Shown: positions 1 through 10,926, numbered from the stretch's first letter. The stretch is DNA of 59,722 bases from Bacteroidota bacterium (GCA_019695345.1 JAIBAE010000020.1:1-59722), one strand, 5' to 3'. Numbers and translations are program-made. The notes: a model not told the origin generated them from the sequence alone.

Positions 1-710
<710 letters not shown>

Positions 711-714
711 CTAG

Positions 715-776
715 TTTGCTATCGCAGGACGGCACCGAACGTTATTTTCTAAAGACCGTTCATTTTGCCGATGAGA
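715..776 (+). repeat. F1 repeat copy 1
   Basis: Left end TTTGCTATCGC, stem arms CGGCA (730-734) and TGCCG (766-770). A second inner stem GAACG/CGTTC strengthens the hairpin. It lies just upstream of purA and opens a head-to-head pair with copy 2. Confidence 0.75.
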
Positions 777-800
777 GCGATAAATTCATTCCCAACTGTA

Positions 801-828
801 GAGACGCGATGCCTCGCATCTTGTACAG
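801..828. repeat. F3 palindromic repeat copy 1 (GACGCGATGCCTCGCATC)
   Basis: An imperfect palindrome centred on GACGCGATGC/CTCGCATC, inside the space between F1 copies 1 and 2. The same core returns at 908, 39137 and 57409. Similar GACGCGAT-ATCGCGTC palindromes are common in many bacterial genomes. Confidence 0.6.
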
Positions 829-907
829 AAATGGTCGGCTCAAGCCATCTTTGTTTCAAAAGCATTCCGTCAGCTAAAGCAGACGGCAATTTATATCTCG
901 ATGGTTT

Positions 908-929
908 GGACGCGAAGCATCGCGTCTAA
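908..929. repeat. F3 palindromic repeat copy 2
   Basis: GGACGCGAAGCATCGCGTC, a near-perfect palindrome and the inverted partner of the copy at 801. Nothing coding is visible between the two. Confidence 0.6.
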
Positions 930-985
930 ACGAATTGAGAATCGTAATCCGTAACTCGTAATGCTATTCTTAACTACACCGCCGT

Positions 986-1046
986 TCCTTCCCGCAAGCA
1001 CTGTGTTTTTTGAAACTGAACGCCGGGTGCGGTCAGGCGATAGCAA
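986..1046 (-). repeat. F1 repeat copy 2
   Basis: Right end TTCCCGCA (stem arm 992-996) and left end TGCGGTCAGGCGATAGCAA (arm 1028-1032), inverted relative to copy 1. The two copies enclose the F3 pair. Confidence 0.75.
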
Positions 1047-1065
1047 CAACACCTACGCTTAAACA

Positions 1066-1106
1066 TACAAAAGCCCCGATTACATTTCTGTTATCGGAGC
1101 TTTTTC
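1066..1106. terminator. Bidirectional intrinsic terminator after the STAS gene
   Basis: GCCCCGAT (1073-1080) pairs with ATCGGAGC (1093-1100). On the minus strand the hairpin is followed by TTTTGT, on the plus strand by TTTTTC. It lies 23 bp past the STAS stop codon and closes the secDF-STAS operon before purA. Confidence 0.75.
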
Positions 1107-1128
1107 TATCGTTGTACGTTGATTCATG

Positions 1129-1461
1129 TTATTGTGAATCTAAAGCTTCTTGAGTTGTTGGATACATTTGGAATACTGAATTGAGATGCGTCATAGTTAA
1201 CAAGGTTTGTACTTTTTCGGGTACGGCTGCAAACTTAACGGTTCCGCCAAACTTACGCATTGTACTTAACGATGCAACTAACATTCCCAACCCTGAACTG
1301 TTCATTATCTGCACATTGCTCATATCTATTACCAATGTTGTCACACCTTTATCGCCAAGTTCCCGTACTAATGTTGAGAACTCAACCGCATCTGCTCCGC
1401 CTAGTACATTTGTACCAAGTTGTATTGATGCTGCCTTTGCGTTTTGGTGTGATACCATCAT
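1129..1461 (-). CDS. STAS-domain anti-anti-sigma factor (SpoIIAA/RsbV-like)
   Basis: A 110-residue single STAS domain. The core VIDMSNVQIMNSSGLG (about residues 44-59) is the conserved strand-loop-helix, with Ser55/Ser56 at the position phosphorylated in SpoIIAA/RsbV proteins. These proteins bind an anti-sigma kinase when dephosphorylated and release the sigma factor or another partner. The gene starts 12 bp after secF in the same direction, so it should be the last gene of a secD-secF-STAS operon. That is an unusual partner for a translocase gene. No anti-sigma kinase or sigma factor is encoded nearby. A SpoIIE-type phosphatase that could act on such a protein lies at 29007-31625, but a link between the two is only inference. 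Confidence 0.85.
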   Translation of the reverse strand: MMVSHQNAKAASIQLGTNVLGGADAVEFSTLVRELGDKGVTTLVIDMSNVQIMNSSGLGMLVASLSTMRKFGGTVKFAAVPEKVQTLLTMTHLNSVFQMYPTTQEALDSQ

Positions 1462-1473
1462 GGTGTTTTGATA

Positions 1474-2427
1474 TTAAGCTTTTGCAATTTCTTTTGCGTG
1501 TGGTGTTTCTAAGTCAACTTTTTTAACAGTTTCAATATACCATACCACAAACGCACTTGCCACGTAAATTGATGAATATGTACCTGTTATAATACCAACT
1601 AACATGGTGAATGCAAATCCGTGAAGTGCCTCGCCTGCTAATGCAAGAATGGTGATTAACACCAACACAACTGTTAGTACGGTATTGATTGTACGGCTAA
1701 GTGTTTCGTTGATGGATAAATCCATTAACGTAATTAACGACATTCCTCTGTGTTTTTCTCGGTTCTCGCGGATACGGTCGAAAATGATAACGGTATCGTT
1801 GATAGAGAAACCAACTACCGTTAATAACGCTGCAAGAACACCCTGGTTAAATTCCAAATTCAATACATTTAATTGCTGGAATATTACCACAAATGTAAAT
1901 GCCACACACACATCGTGAATAAGCGATACCACTGCACCCAAACCATATACAAACTCAAACCTGAAAGCAATGTACAATAGAATACAAACGATTGCTACAA
2001 AAACTGCTAACGCAGCTTTAGTTCGCAATTCACTTCCTATCTTTGGTCCAATAACATTGGTTTGTGGCAGTTCGATAAAGTCGTTGGGGAATTTTGTTGT
2101 TAATGCAACTCTAATTTTATTAGCCGGAGATTGTTCACCTGTACCTGTAACTTCTTTTACACGAATAAGAAACTCTGTAGGCTTACCATATTGTTTAATC
2201 TCAGTATTCTGAAAACCGCCTTTATCCATTGCATTACGTACATTCTCGATTTGTTGCGGGTTTTTAAAACGTGCGGTTACTTCAGTACCGCCTTCAAAAT
2301 CAATCCCATATCGTACACCAAGAAAAACGGCTATCAAAATTCCTGCTATATTTATTGCCGTTGACAAATAGAAAAAGAATTTACGTTTATCAAGAAACTG
2401 AATATTTGTTTTGCCGAAAAATTCCAT
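1474..2427 (-). CDS. secF: Protein translocase subunit SecF
   Basis: 317 residues. SecF forms an inner-membrane complex with SecD that uses the proton gradient to help pull exported proteins through SecYEG. Features are an N-terminal membrane segment (about 18-38), the family motif GIDFEGGTEV at residues 41-50, a periplasmic P4-type domain (about 50-145), and five more membrane segments. The GFSINDTVIIFDRIRE segment, typical of the RND-fold transmembrane helix 4, is present. It follows secD after a 34 bp gap on the same strand and precedes the STAS gene by 12 bp. Length and motifs are normal for the family. Confidence 0.97.
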   Translation of the reverse strand: MEFFGKTNIQFLDKRKFFFYLSTAINIAGILIAVFLGVRYGIDFEGGTEVTARFKNPQQIENVRNAMDKGGFQNTEIKQYGKPTEFLIRVKEVTGTGEQSPANKIRVALTTKFPNDFIELPQTNVIGPKIGSELRTKAALAVFVAIVCILLYIAFRFEFVYGLGAVVSLIHDVCVAFTFVVIFQQLNVLNLEFNQGVLAALLTVVGFSINDTVIIFDRIRENREKHRGMSLITLMDLSINETLSRTINTVLTVVLVLITILALAGEALHGFAFTMLVGIITGTYSSIYVASAFVVWYIETVKKVDLETPHAKEIAKA

Positions 2428-2461
2428 GATTTTCCTCGTTATATCTTCTGTTTATTTTTTA

Positions 2462-4519
2462 TCAAATTTTGTGCTGACCGAAATTCAACGTTGCGTTTGG
2501 GCTACGAGATACGATTAAATCAATAACCGCACGCGATACTAAGATTCCGGTAAATAAGGTAGTGATAATACCAATCATAAGAGTAGTAGCAAAACCCTGA
2601 ATCGGCCCATATCCTAAGAAATACAGCACCGCACCGGAAATAAATGTTGTAACGTGAGAGTCGAGAATTGGAGGCAATGCATGGTGAAAACCTTCATCAA
2701 TCGCAGCCCGCATAGTACGCCCTTTATATAACTCCTCGCGAACACGTTCAAAAATAATGATATTGGCATCTACTGCCAGGCCGATGGTAAGGATAATACC
2801 ACCTATACCCGGTAGTGACAATGTACCGCCAAAAGCAGATAGTACTGCGATGTTTAATAGTACGTTTATCATCATGGCAATATTAGCTACCATACCAGCA
2901 CCAGAATAATATACAGTCATGAATAACACAACAAGTATAAATGCAATCATGGCGGCGTACAAACCATTGCGTATTGAATCGGCACCAAGTGATGGACCTA
3001 CAACGCGTTTCTCAATAATTTTTACCGGTGCTTTTAAGGCACCTGCTTTAAGAACTGTACGCAGTAATGATGCTTCCTCTACATCCGCCATTCCTTCAAT
3101 CACTGAACCGCCACCCGATATTCTAGTTTTAACAACAGGTGCACTATACACTTCACCGTCCAGTACCACAGCAATACGTTTGTTAACATTAGCACCGGTA
3201 ATGGTAGCCCATTTTTCAGCACCATCATCGTTCATTTGCATATTAACAACATATCCGGGGCCTCCTGAATTTCTATCTTCACGTGCATCGGTAATAACGT
3301 CACCTGTTAATTCAGGTTCACGTTTTACTATGTACATATCAAAGGCAGGATTATTCCCTTTTTCTGTACCTCTGATTGCCTTAGCAGACAATACAACATC
3401 TAAATCGTTTGGTAGTAATCGTGCAATCGCAGGATCTTTAAGATATTCTTTGATTTTATTTTTATTTTCCAATGAAGGTATGATGAATGAGAACTCAACA
3501 TTCGGGTTATTCGAAAATTGCTGAACAACTTCATCAGACAACAAATATGGATCTTTACCTGGATTACCACCTTTTTGGTATGGGAACGTTAAGAAGAGTG
3601 TTGTAAATGGATACTCTTCTCGTTGTTTTTGACCTTTTTGTTCATCGGTTAAGCCCGCATACGGGTCTTTTGGTTTGCCTGAGTCGCCTTTAGTAGCAGT
3701 TGCAGTACTATCTTTTTTGGTTGTATCTGCTTTTGTGGAATCTGCTTTAGCAACAGCAGGTGCTACTACTGTATCTGTTGTGGTTAAACCTTTGTTTTTA
3801 CGAACAAGGTATTGGTCAATGTTATGGAACGCGCGTAAAATATCATTGCCGCCACGTAACAACTTAAACTCTAAGCGAGCAACAGTTGTTATCAACTCCT
3901 CAATATATTTTTCATCCATTTCACCGGGAAGCTCCATTAATAAACGGCGCGTACCTGATTTCTGGATATTCAATTCTTTGGTACCGGTGGGGTCCAAACG
4001 GCGGTGCAAAACGTGCATCGCTTGGTCAATTGCCTCATCAACATCACGTTTCAACCGGTCGTAAATTTTTTCTTCTGTAGCATCTTTTAAATCCACAATG
4101 CTATAGTAGTTAATAACCGATTTACCCTTGGGTTTGATGGTTTTATCAAAATTGCGTTTGAATACATCAACAACGCCTTCGTCGCTTGTTTCAATTTCCT
4201 TAGCAGTAGCTTTTAACACATTTTGGAAATCCTCACTTGAGCGTTCAGTAGCATCAGCTGCTTCTTCAAGCAACTTTACTCCGTCAATTTCCATGGTTAC
4301 ATACATACCACCTTGCAAATCCAAACCAAGTTTTAGTGCCTGGCGTTTGTTACGCTTGTATTCTTCTCCATTCTGCTGATTCCATTTTACAAGACCTGCA
4401 GAATCCAGCCCGGACTTTTCCTTTTCCAAAGAACTTGTTCGCCAGGTTGGGTACATTAATACTCCCGCAAAAATCAGCGGCACTATTATCAACAAATATT
4501 TACTTACTTTACCTTTCAA
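2462..4519 (-). CDS. secD: Protein translocase subunit SecD
   Basis: 685 residues. Residues 8-24 form the first membrane helix and GLDLQGG (65-71) is the SecD signature. A large periplasmic region follows, then five C-terminal membrane helices with GLAVDANIIIFERVREE, the conserved transmembrane helix 4. SecD works with SecF in proton-driven late export. Roughly residues 255-300 are a low-complexity linker rich in Lys, Asp, Thr and Ala that is not part of the usual fold and lengthens the protein. The start used is TTG, with a GGAG ribosome site 8-9 nt upstream; no ATG gives a better N-terminus. The upstream region (4520-4953) holds repeats but no clear promoter. Confidence 0.96.
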   Translation of the reverse strand: MKGKVSKYLLIIVPLIFAGVLMYPTWRTSSLEKEKSGLDSAGLVKWNQQNGEEYKRNKRQALKLGLDLQGGMYVTMEIDGVKLLEEAADATERSSEDFQNVLKATAKEIETSDEGVVDVFKRNFDKTIKPKGKSVINYYSIVDLKDATEEKIYDRLKRDVDEAIDQAMHVLHRRLDPTGTKELNIQKSGTRRLLMELPGEMDEKYIEELITTVARLEFKLLRGGNDILRAFHNIDQYLVRKNKGLTTTDTVVAPAVAKADSTKADTTKKDSTATATKGDSGKPKDPYAGLTDEQKGQKQREEYPFTTLFLTFPYQKGGNPGKDPYLLSDEVVQQFSNNPNVEFSFIIPSLENKNKIKEYLKDPAIARLLPNDLDVVLSAKAIRGTEKGNNPAFDMYIVKREPELTGDVITDAREDRNSGGPGYVVNMQMNDDGAEKWATITGANVNKRIAVVLDGEVYSAPVVKTRISGGGSVIEGMADVEEASLLRTVLKAGALKAPVKIIEKRVVGPSLGADSIRNGLYAAMIAFILVVLFMTVYYSGAGMVANIAMMINVLLNIAVLSAFGGTLSLPGIGGIILTIGLAVDANIIIFERVREELYKGRTMRAAIDEGFHHALPPILDSHVTTFISGAVLYFLGYGPIQGFATTLMIGIITTLFTGILVSRAVIDLIVSRSPNATLNFGQHKI

Positions 4520-4682
4520 GGAAGTACTCCTGAAATACTAATTATACATGACTCTTCTTAAAAAACGACGCGCAATTTACGGCTATGCACCGTAATAGCA
4601 AAGGAGAATATCAACTATTAACGAAAGAAACTTTTATTTAAAGCTAATTTTTGCAAGCTATCATGTTTCAATATGTTGTGTT

Positions 4683-4735
4683 TACCGCCTCTGCCGAAGC
4701 ATTCCCGCCTGCGCGGCAACGTGTCCGCTCCTACC
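4683..4735 (+). repeat. F2 repeat copy 1
   Basis: Begins CCGCCTCTGCCGAAGC and contains a GCGCGGCAAC block, matching the left half of the F2 family (see 42917 and 52013). It lies in the 434 bp gene-free region between atpC and secD. That region otherwise holds only F2 copy 2, the atpC terminator and a short TTACGG/CCGTAA hairpin near 4570-4592. Confidence 0.5.
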
Positions 4736-4810
4736 CTTGCGCATCGCAACTACCTTTATTTACGCTTCGGTACCAAACAACACGTACAACATACTATCCA
4801 AGTGATGCTG

Positions 4811-4866
4811 TACCGGTTGGCTCCGCCCGAGTGACGGCGCACCGTGGGTTGCTACGTTGCTGTAGG
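4811..4866 (-). repeat. F2 repeat copy 2
   Basis: GGCTCCGCCCGAGTGACGGC is the inverted right half of F2 and is almost identical to the copy at 7959. The downstream half is degenerate. Confidence 0.5.
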
Positions 4867-4901
4867 ATACCCAAAATGTTCTAATACTATTGGGTATACT
4901 C

Positions 4902-4930
4902 ACAAAAAAGGCGAAGCTAACGCTTCGCCT
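4902..4930 (-). terminator. Intrinsic terminator of atpDC
   Basis: AGGCGAAGC (4909-4917) and GCTTCGCCT (4922-4930) form a perfect 9 bp stem with a short loop. On the minus strand it is followed by six T residues. It sits 24 bp past the atpC stop codon. Confidence 0.9.
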
Positions 4931-4953
4931 GAATTAACAGTTACGTTGATGCT

Positions 4954-5355
4954 TTATTCCATAGCAGCAACTTTGATGCGGTTTGCAGCACGGGCAATTG
5001 CTTGCTTTTCTGCTGCGCGTTCCGCCAGATTTGTAAGGTGTTCTAAACGTTGCTGTGCCTTTTCCATAGAACGTTCTGCACGCGCTACATCTATTAAAGA
5101 AGCTTCTTCGGCAGTTTCTACAACTATCGAAACAACGTTTTTCTTTACTTCGGCAAAGCCACCGTTTGTTGCAAAATGGTGTTCGTGTCCGTCGGCATCA
5201 ATAATTTTAATAGCACCAATTTCTAAGGCAGAAATAATTGGAGCGTGATTTATTAACACCTGAAACGGACCTACTGCACCGGGCAATGTAACCGATTGTG
5301 CCTCGGCTTGGTATGCCAGATGTTGCGGAGTTACTATGTCAACTTGTAATAACAT
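4954..5355 (-). CDS. atpC: ATP synthase F1 subunit epsilon
   Basis: 133 residues. The N-terminal beta-sandwich begins MLLQVDIVTPQHLAYQAEAQ and includes LPGAVGPFQVLINHAPIISAL, the conserved segment that contacts the rotor. The C-terminal part (from about residue 85) is the two-helix regulatory region, rich in Ala, Glu and Arg. The subunit is part of the central stalk of F1 and modulates ATP hydrolysis. It follows atpD by 56 bp on the same strand and ends at a strong terminator, so atpD-atpC is a two-gene unit. Separation of atpDC from the other atp genes is typical of Chlorobiota-related genomes. Confidence 0.95.
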   Translation of the reverse strand: MLLQVDIVTPQHLAYQAEAQSVTLPGAVGPFQVLINHAPIISALEIGAIKIIDADGHEHHFATNGGFAEVKKNVVSIVVETAEEASLIDVARAERSMEKAQQRLEHLTNLAERAAEKQAIARAANRIKVAAME

Positions 5356-5411
5356 GCTAAGCGTTTGATGTTTCGTTTATAATCTGCGTATTACTTGAAT
5401 TACACGGTTAT

Positions 5412-6916
<1,505 letters not shown>

Positions 6917-6957
6917 GAACACAACCAAAAACGTGGATAAAAACTGGTGATTTCGTG

Positions 6958-7019
6958 TTTTTGCTACCGCAGACCGCCCCTAACGGCAATAAACTAAGCA
7001 ATATTCAGCTGCGGGAGAG
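6958..7019 (+). repeat. F1 repeat copy 3
   Basis: Left end TTTTTGCTACCGCAGACCGC (arm 6974-6977), right end GCGGGAGAG (arm 7011-7014). It lies between the permease stop codon and the atpD promoter. Confidence 0.75.
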
Positions 7020-7043
7020 TATGTCCCAGTTAGTATACCTTGT

Positions 7044-7919
7044 TTACCCCCGTTGTGTAATCACAACACCTACAAGAGCTACAACACCGCCAATAACAAA
7101 TAATAACGACGGTTGCTGATGGAGAAAAATAACAGCAAGAATTGTAGTTAGCACTGGTTGTAAGTTATTAAAGACTGCTACTTTACTAGATTCCAACTTG
7201 GTGAGCAATACATACCACAACGCAAATCCTAACCCCGATGTTATTACACCCAAGTAAAACAGCCCAAACCATTGTTCGCCGTTTATGAACAACGGCGAGC
7301 CATTAACCTCCGGTAACGTTGTGTTGGTAAGAGTAAAAAACAACGGTACATATAATGCAAACCCAATAAGCATAGATATTGCCGTTGAATACACTGCACC
7401 ATATCGCAAAGCTATGCGCCTACCTAATACTGTATAAAATGCCCAGGTTAAACTTGCGCATAACTCAATCACATTCCCAAACATGTTTTCGCCACTAAAA
7501 GAGAACCCACGTTCAAACAAAACAACAACAGTTCCTATAATTGCAACAGAGATACCAACAACTTTATACACCGAAAGGCGCTCACCGTGCATAACACTGG
7601 AAATAATCAATACAAACGCAGGCGATAGCGCATACGCCAACGATGCATTTGGTGCCGATGTATATTTTAATCCCCACACAAACATCAGTTGGTTCATGGG
7701 CATGTTCAACAGCCCTAACAACAGAAGCATTAGCCAATCTTGTTTTTCTATGCGTTCTATTTTATTGCGTCGTATAAACAGCCATATCCCGTACGCTATA
7801 ATCGAGAACATACCGCGGTAGAGCACCACAACTGTTGGATGCATGGTTGTAGTTACAACCTTTGCAAATAAATGAGTGCTTGATGCTATCAGTTGTTGAA
7901 AAACGAGGAGATAATACAT
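7044..7919 (-). CDS. EamA/DMT-family permease
   Basis: 291 residues of strongly hydrophobic sequence forming about ten membrane helices in two similar halves (a 2 x EamA layout). Helix-end patterns of the drug/metabolite transporter family are visible, such as MFVWGLKYTSAPNASLAYAL in the first half and LEPVLTTILA-like (here LQPVLTTILAVIFL) in the second. Such proteins export or import small metabolites across the inner membrane; the substrate cannot be read from the sequence. The gene stands alone, flanked by F1 on one side and F2 on the other. Confidence 0.85.
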   Translation of the reverse strand: MYYLLVFQQLIASSTHLFAKVVTTTMHPTVVVLYRGMFSIIAYGIWLFIRRNKIERIEKQDWLMLLLLGLLNMPMNQLMFVWGLKYTSAPNASLAYALSPAFVLIISSVMHGERLSVYKVVGISVAIIGTVVVLFERGFSFSGENMFGNVIELCASLTWAFYTVLGRRIALRYGAVYSTAISMLIGFALYVPLFFTLTNTTLPEVNGSPLFINGEQWFGLFYLGVITSGLGFALWYVLLTKLESSKVAVFNNLQPVLTTILAVIFLHQQPSLLFVIGGVVALVGVVITQRG

Positions 7920-7958
7920 TCGATACCGTGTGTGTAAATGATTTTCTGCGATGCTGAA

Positions 7959-8018
7959 TTGGCCGGCTCCGCCCGTGTGACGGCGCAGTACGGCTGGCTT
8001 CGGCAGATGAGGGAACCA
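7959..8018 (-). repeat. F2 repeat copy 3
   Basis: GGCCGGCTCCGCCCGTGTGA, then ACGGCGCAGTACGG and a CTTCGGCAGATGAGGGAACC end. This is an inverted full-length F2 copy filling the gap between the permease start and the nhaD stop. Confidence 0.6.
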
Positions 8019-8021
8019 TAA

Positions 8022-9293
8022 TTATCCGAATACTGCCTGTTGCAAAATAAATACACAAACCCCAAGCGCAAACCCTAAAGCTGCAAGCCATCCTATTTTG
8101 CGTACATACCAACCAAATTGAATGTGTTCAATTCCCATTACGGCTACACCTGCCGCCGAACCAATGATAATCATACTTCCGCCGGTGCCGGTGGTAAGTG
8201 CAAGAAACTGCCAAAAGGCGTGGTCGGTTGCGAATTGCGAAGAGCTAAACATACCTTGTGCCGCGGCAACTAACGGAACATTATCTACAAGCGCAGAGAG
8301 TACACCTATTGATACTCCAATAATGTAATCGTTCTGTAAGGTTGTTTGTAACCATAGTGCAGATGATTGCAACACTCCAACTACTTCTAACGCAGATACC
8401 GCTAACAATATCCCCAGAAAAAAAAGAATGCTTGGTGTGTCAATCTTTTGCAGTGCATTAGAAACTGAAAAACGAATTTTCTCTTCGGGCTCTTTACCGG
8501 CGTGGATTACAGCCGTAACCGCCCAGATAATTCCCAAAGCAAGGAGCATCCCCATAAACGGAGGCATGTGTGTTATGGTTTTAAACAACGGAACAAACAA
8601 CAACAATCCAATACCGGTAAATAATATAACACTTCCCTCTTTGGTGTTCTCAGTTCCTTCTGTATCCTTTTTATAAAATGGTAACTTCTTATACCTTCTG
8701 GCAATAATGTACGTTGGCACCAAACAAACAACTAACGATGGAGCAATTGTAGCAGTTATTATGTTAATCGCGGTTATTTGTCCACCAATCCATAACATGG
8801 TTGTAGTTACATCGCCCAAAGGCGACCACGCACCACCGGCGTTAGCGGCAATTACAATAAGTCCGGCAAACCATAGGCGGTGTTCCTTATCGGCAAGTAT
8901 TTTACTACACAACGAGGTCATTACAATTGCCGTTGTAAGGTTATCTAAAAAAGCGGAAAGGAAAAACGTAATAGTAGAAATCAGCCATACTAATGTACTC
9001 AACTTTTTAGGTGCTATGTTTTTGGTAAGAATATCAAAGCCGCCATGCGAATCAATCAATTCTACAATGGTCATGGCACCAAGCAGAAAAAATAATATTG
9101 AAGCAATGCTACCAACATGATGTAACAGTGCATCGGCGGAGGCATCCGGGCTGGCAGACTGCACAAAGTACACAAGCCAACACAGCACACCGGTTATTAA
9201 CGCCGTAGCAGCTTTATCCAACCTGAAGCGGTGCTCAAACGCAATAGCAATGTACCCCGCAACAAACACCAATACAACAATTACTGTAGCCAT
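8022..9293 (-). CDS. nhaD: NhaD-type sodium/proton antiporter
   Basis: 423 residues with about 11-12 membrane helices. Typical NhaD/ArsB-like segments are present: LLGAMTIVELIDSHGGFDIL, AFLDNLTTAIVMTSL (conserved FLDNLT signature), NAGGAWSPLGDVTTTMLWI and SALVDNVPLVAA with the second D-N motif. NhaD proteins extrude sodium or lithium in exchange for protons and are frequent in marine or alkali-tolerant bacteria. The product is somewhat shorter at the N-terminus than some NhaD proteins, which carry a cleaved leader. A TATATTTG (-7-like) box lies at 9328-9321 upstream of the start, and F1 copies 4 and 5 lie beyond it. Confidence 0.9.
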   Translation of the reverse strand: MATVIVVLVFVAGYIAIAFEHRFRLDKAATALITGVLCWLVYFVQSASPDASADALLHHVGSIASILFFLLGAMTIVELIDSHGGFDILTKNIAPKKLSTLVWLISTITFFLSAFLDNLTTAIVMTSLCSKILADKEHRLWFAGLIVIAANAGGAWSPLGDVTTTMLWIGGQITAINIITATIAPSLVVCLVPTYIIARRYKKLPFYKKDTEGTENTKEGSVILFTGIGLLLFVPLFKTITHMPPFMGMLLALGIIWAVTAVIHAGKEPEEKIRFSVSNALQKIDTPSILFFLGILLAVSALEVVGVLQSSALWLQTTLQNDYIIGVSIGVLSALVDNVPLVAAAQGMFSSSQFATDHAFWQFLALTTGTGGSMIIIGSAAGVAVMGIEHIQFGWYVRKIGWLAALGFALGVCVFILQQAVFG

Positions 9294-9320
9294 ACCTAAA
9301 ACTGTATTTGAATACTACAT

Positions 9321-9328
9321 CAAATATA
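9321..9328 (-). promoter_or_regulatory. Candidate -7 box (TAnnTTTG) of nhaD
   Basis: TATATTTG on the minus strand, 28 nt upstream of the start codon. No matching TTG is seen 19 nt further up, so support is partial. Confidence 0.4.
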
Positions 9329-9345
9329 ACAGGGGATGGTGAATA

Positions 9346-9406
9346 TGCTACCGCAATCCGCACCGTGCCTTGCAGCAACTTATGGCATTTGTTTATGCGG
9401 GAAAGA
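9346..9406 (+). repeat. F1 repeat copy 4
   Basis: Left end TGCTACCGC with arm CCGCA (9358-9362), right arm TGCGG (9396-9400) then GAAAG. An internal TGCCTTGCAGC...GGCA hairpin resembles the ones in copies 6 and 14. Confidence 0.75.
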
Positions 9407-9446
9407 CTGTAAGTGCAATTAAAAAACGTTTATCGTGATTGGAGTG

Positions 9447-9509
9447 TACTTCCCGCATTGCGTGGTTGTACTATGTGCCGATGCATGGCGCGGCATTGGC
9501 GATAGCCAA
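9447..9509 (-). repeat. F1 repeat copy 5
   Basis: Right end CTTCCCGCA, left end GCGGCATTGGCGATAGCCAA. It starts 3 bp after the stop codon of the 9512 gene and forms a head-to-head pair with copy 4, only 41 bp apart. Confidence 0.7.
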
Positions 9510-9511
9510 TC

Positions 9512-10879
9512 CTATAGATTCCTTACAACGTCCTGTAACTCACTAATTGCCCACCTGGTCCAGCGGATGATATGTTTTTTGGGAGAGCGTACCTTTGGTA
9601 TTTTACCATAACACAATGCTTGTACGGCTGTTATATATGGTGCCACAATAACCGCAAAAAACTGATAACTTTTATGCATAGTTCTCTCGGAGAATTTTCG
9701 CAACGATTCACATTTGGCAAGTGCAGTTTCAAACTCGCGTTGATGAACAAGAAAAAGTATCTCATTAACACGTACCATAAAGTCTAGCTCGCGGTACACT
9801 CTTCTGCCGGGGAGTTTGTAAAACGCCTGTACATACTTTGTAAATTCTTTGGCAGACATCTCGTTGTTTTTATATGTGTACCAAGCTAATGAAACATCAA
9901 GTTTTGCAACTGCTGCTATTTCTTTCTCAATTCCAATGTTTTCCATGGAAATTCCTTGCCTTAGCAGTTTTGCCTTTTCTATTTGATTGGTACTGACATA
10001 ATAACCTGCTGTTCCTATTTTCCCTAAGTTTTGCCATTCTTTTGGGAAGCCTTGCTCAACAAGTACTATATACTCATCGGGGGTTTGCTCTACTTCGTGT
10101 AACATTGCAAACTGTGCAATGTTATTTGCAAGAATGGCTTTACCATATGGCGTAAGTGAGGTTGAGTATCTTCTCAAGGCTTTAATCATCTCCTGCGTTA
10201 CCCAATCCGCTTTTAACAACGAAAAATCATGGCGCGTGTAATACACAAACAAACAGTACAACGTATTAGAAACCAAATTATGATGGTCTGCACGGTGGGC
10301 TTGTTTATACAACGAACGTAGTTTACGCTCGTACACAACTGTAGGTTGCAATGTTGCATCTTCTAAACGTGCAATCTCTACGCTATACGCACTTTGTATA
10401 GAGGTATATTCCATTAAACGAATACTGTTGCTGTAAGCATGGTCTCGAAGTTCTTCCATTGCATGGAGATTACCGATATAAATCTGTAAGCGCATTCCTT
10501 CTGTATATAAAGCATTCAACATGTGATAGTTTTTTGCATGTTGTAGTTTCTTTTCTGCATGAAGAAAATACTCCCATCCTTCTTTATACAAACCTTTAGA
10601 TGTAAACCACCACAATACATCCGCGGGTGCGTGTAAGTTACTTGCAACGTTTTCAGCTATCCATGTTACAAGCATATCGTAAGCAAGTGATTTTGATTTA
10701 TTAAATGTTGCTTGAGTAATCTTTTCTTTAGCCACAAACTGTTTAGGCAAAAGTCCCGGATTACCCAATAGCGAGTTGATATACGAACTCTGCACAGTTT
10801 GTTTTGTTACAAGATAGTCTCGTAGATTTTGCTGTTCTTCTTCGGATAGTTTATCCAGCAGTGTGCCAAGGTTTTTCAT
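9512..10879 (-). CDS. Unknown alpha-helical protein, TPR-like
   Basis: 455 residues with no signal peptide and no membrane segment. I do not recognise a named family. The sequence is a run of amphipathic helices with recurring hydrophobic/aromatic spacing (for example GWEYFLHAEKKLQHAKNYHM, AYSNSIRLMEYTSIQSAYSV), which suggests a tetratricopeptide-like solenoid. The first 25 residues, LLDKLSEEEQQNLRDYL, look like a short acidic helical pair. It is a cytoplasmic protein in an apparently single-gene transcript with a TAGTTTTG box upstream and an F1 pair right after the stop. A scaffold or protein-interaction role is only a guess. Confidence 0.8.
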   Translation of the reverse strand: MKNLGTLLDKLSEEEQQNLRDYLVTKQTVQSSYINSLLGNPGLLPKQFVAKEKITQATFNKSKSLAYDMLVTWIAENVASNLHAPADVLWWFTSKGLYKEGWEYFLHAEKKLQHAKNYHMLNALYTEGMRLQIYIGNLHAMEELRDHAYSNSIRLMEYTSIQSAYSVEIARLEDATLQPTVVYERKLRSLYKQAHRADHHNLVSNTLYCLFVYYTRHDFSLLKADWVTQEMIKALRRYSTSLTPYGKAILANNIAQFAMLHEVEQTPDEYIVLVEQGFPKEWQNLGKIGTAGYYVSTNQIEKAKLLRQGISMENIGIEKEIAAVAKLDVSLAWYTYKNNEMSAKEFTKYVQAFYKLPGRRVYRELDFMVRVNEILFLVHQREFETALAKCESLRKFSERTMHKSYQFFAVIVAPYITAVQALCYGKIPKVRSPKKHIIRWTRWAISELQDVVRNL

Positions 10880-10918
10880 ACTTCAAGTGTTATAGTACAA
10901 TACTTCATGTATTCACCA

Positions 10919-10926
10919 CAAAACTA
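10919..10926 (-). promoter_or_regulatory. Candidate -7 box (TAnnTTTG) of the helical-protein gene
   Basis: TAGTTTTG on the minus strand, 40 nt upstream of the start codon and identical to the atpD -7 box, including the preceding CCG. The -33 element is not evident. Confidence 0.4.

Noticed and set aside
4651-4884. Plus-strand ORF between atpC and secD
   Set aside because: It is composed of F2 repeat sequence, with no homology-like pattern and no ribosome site.
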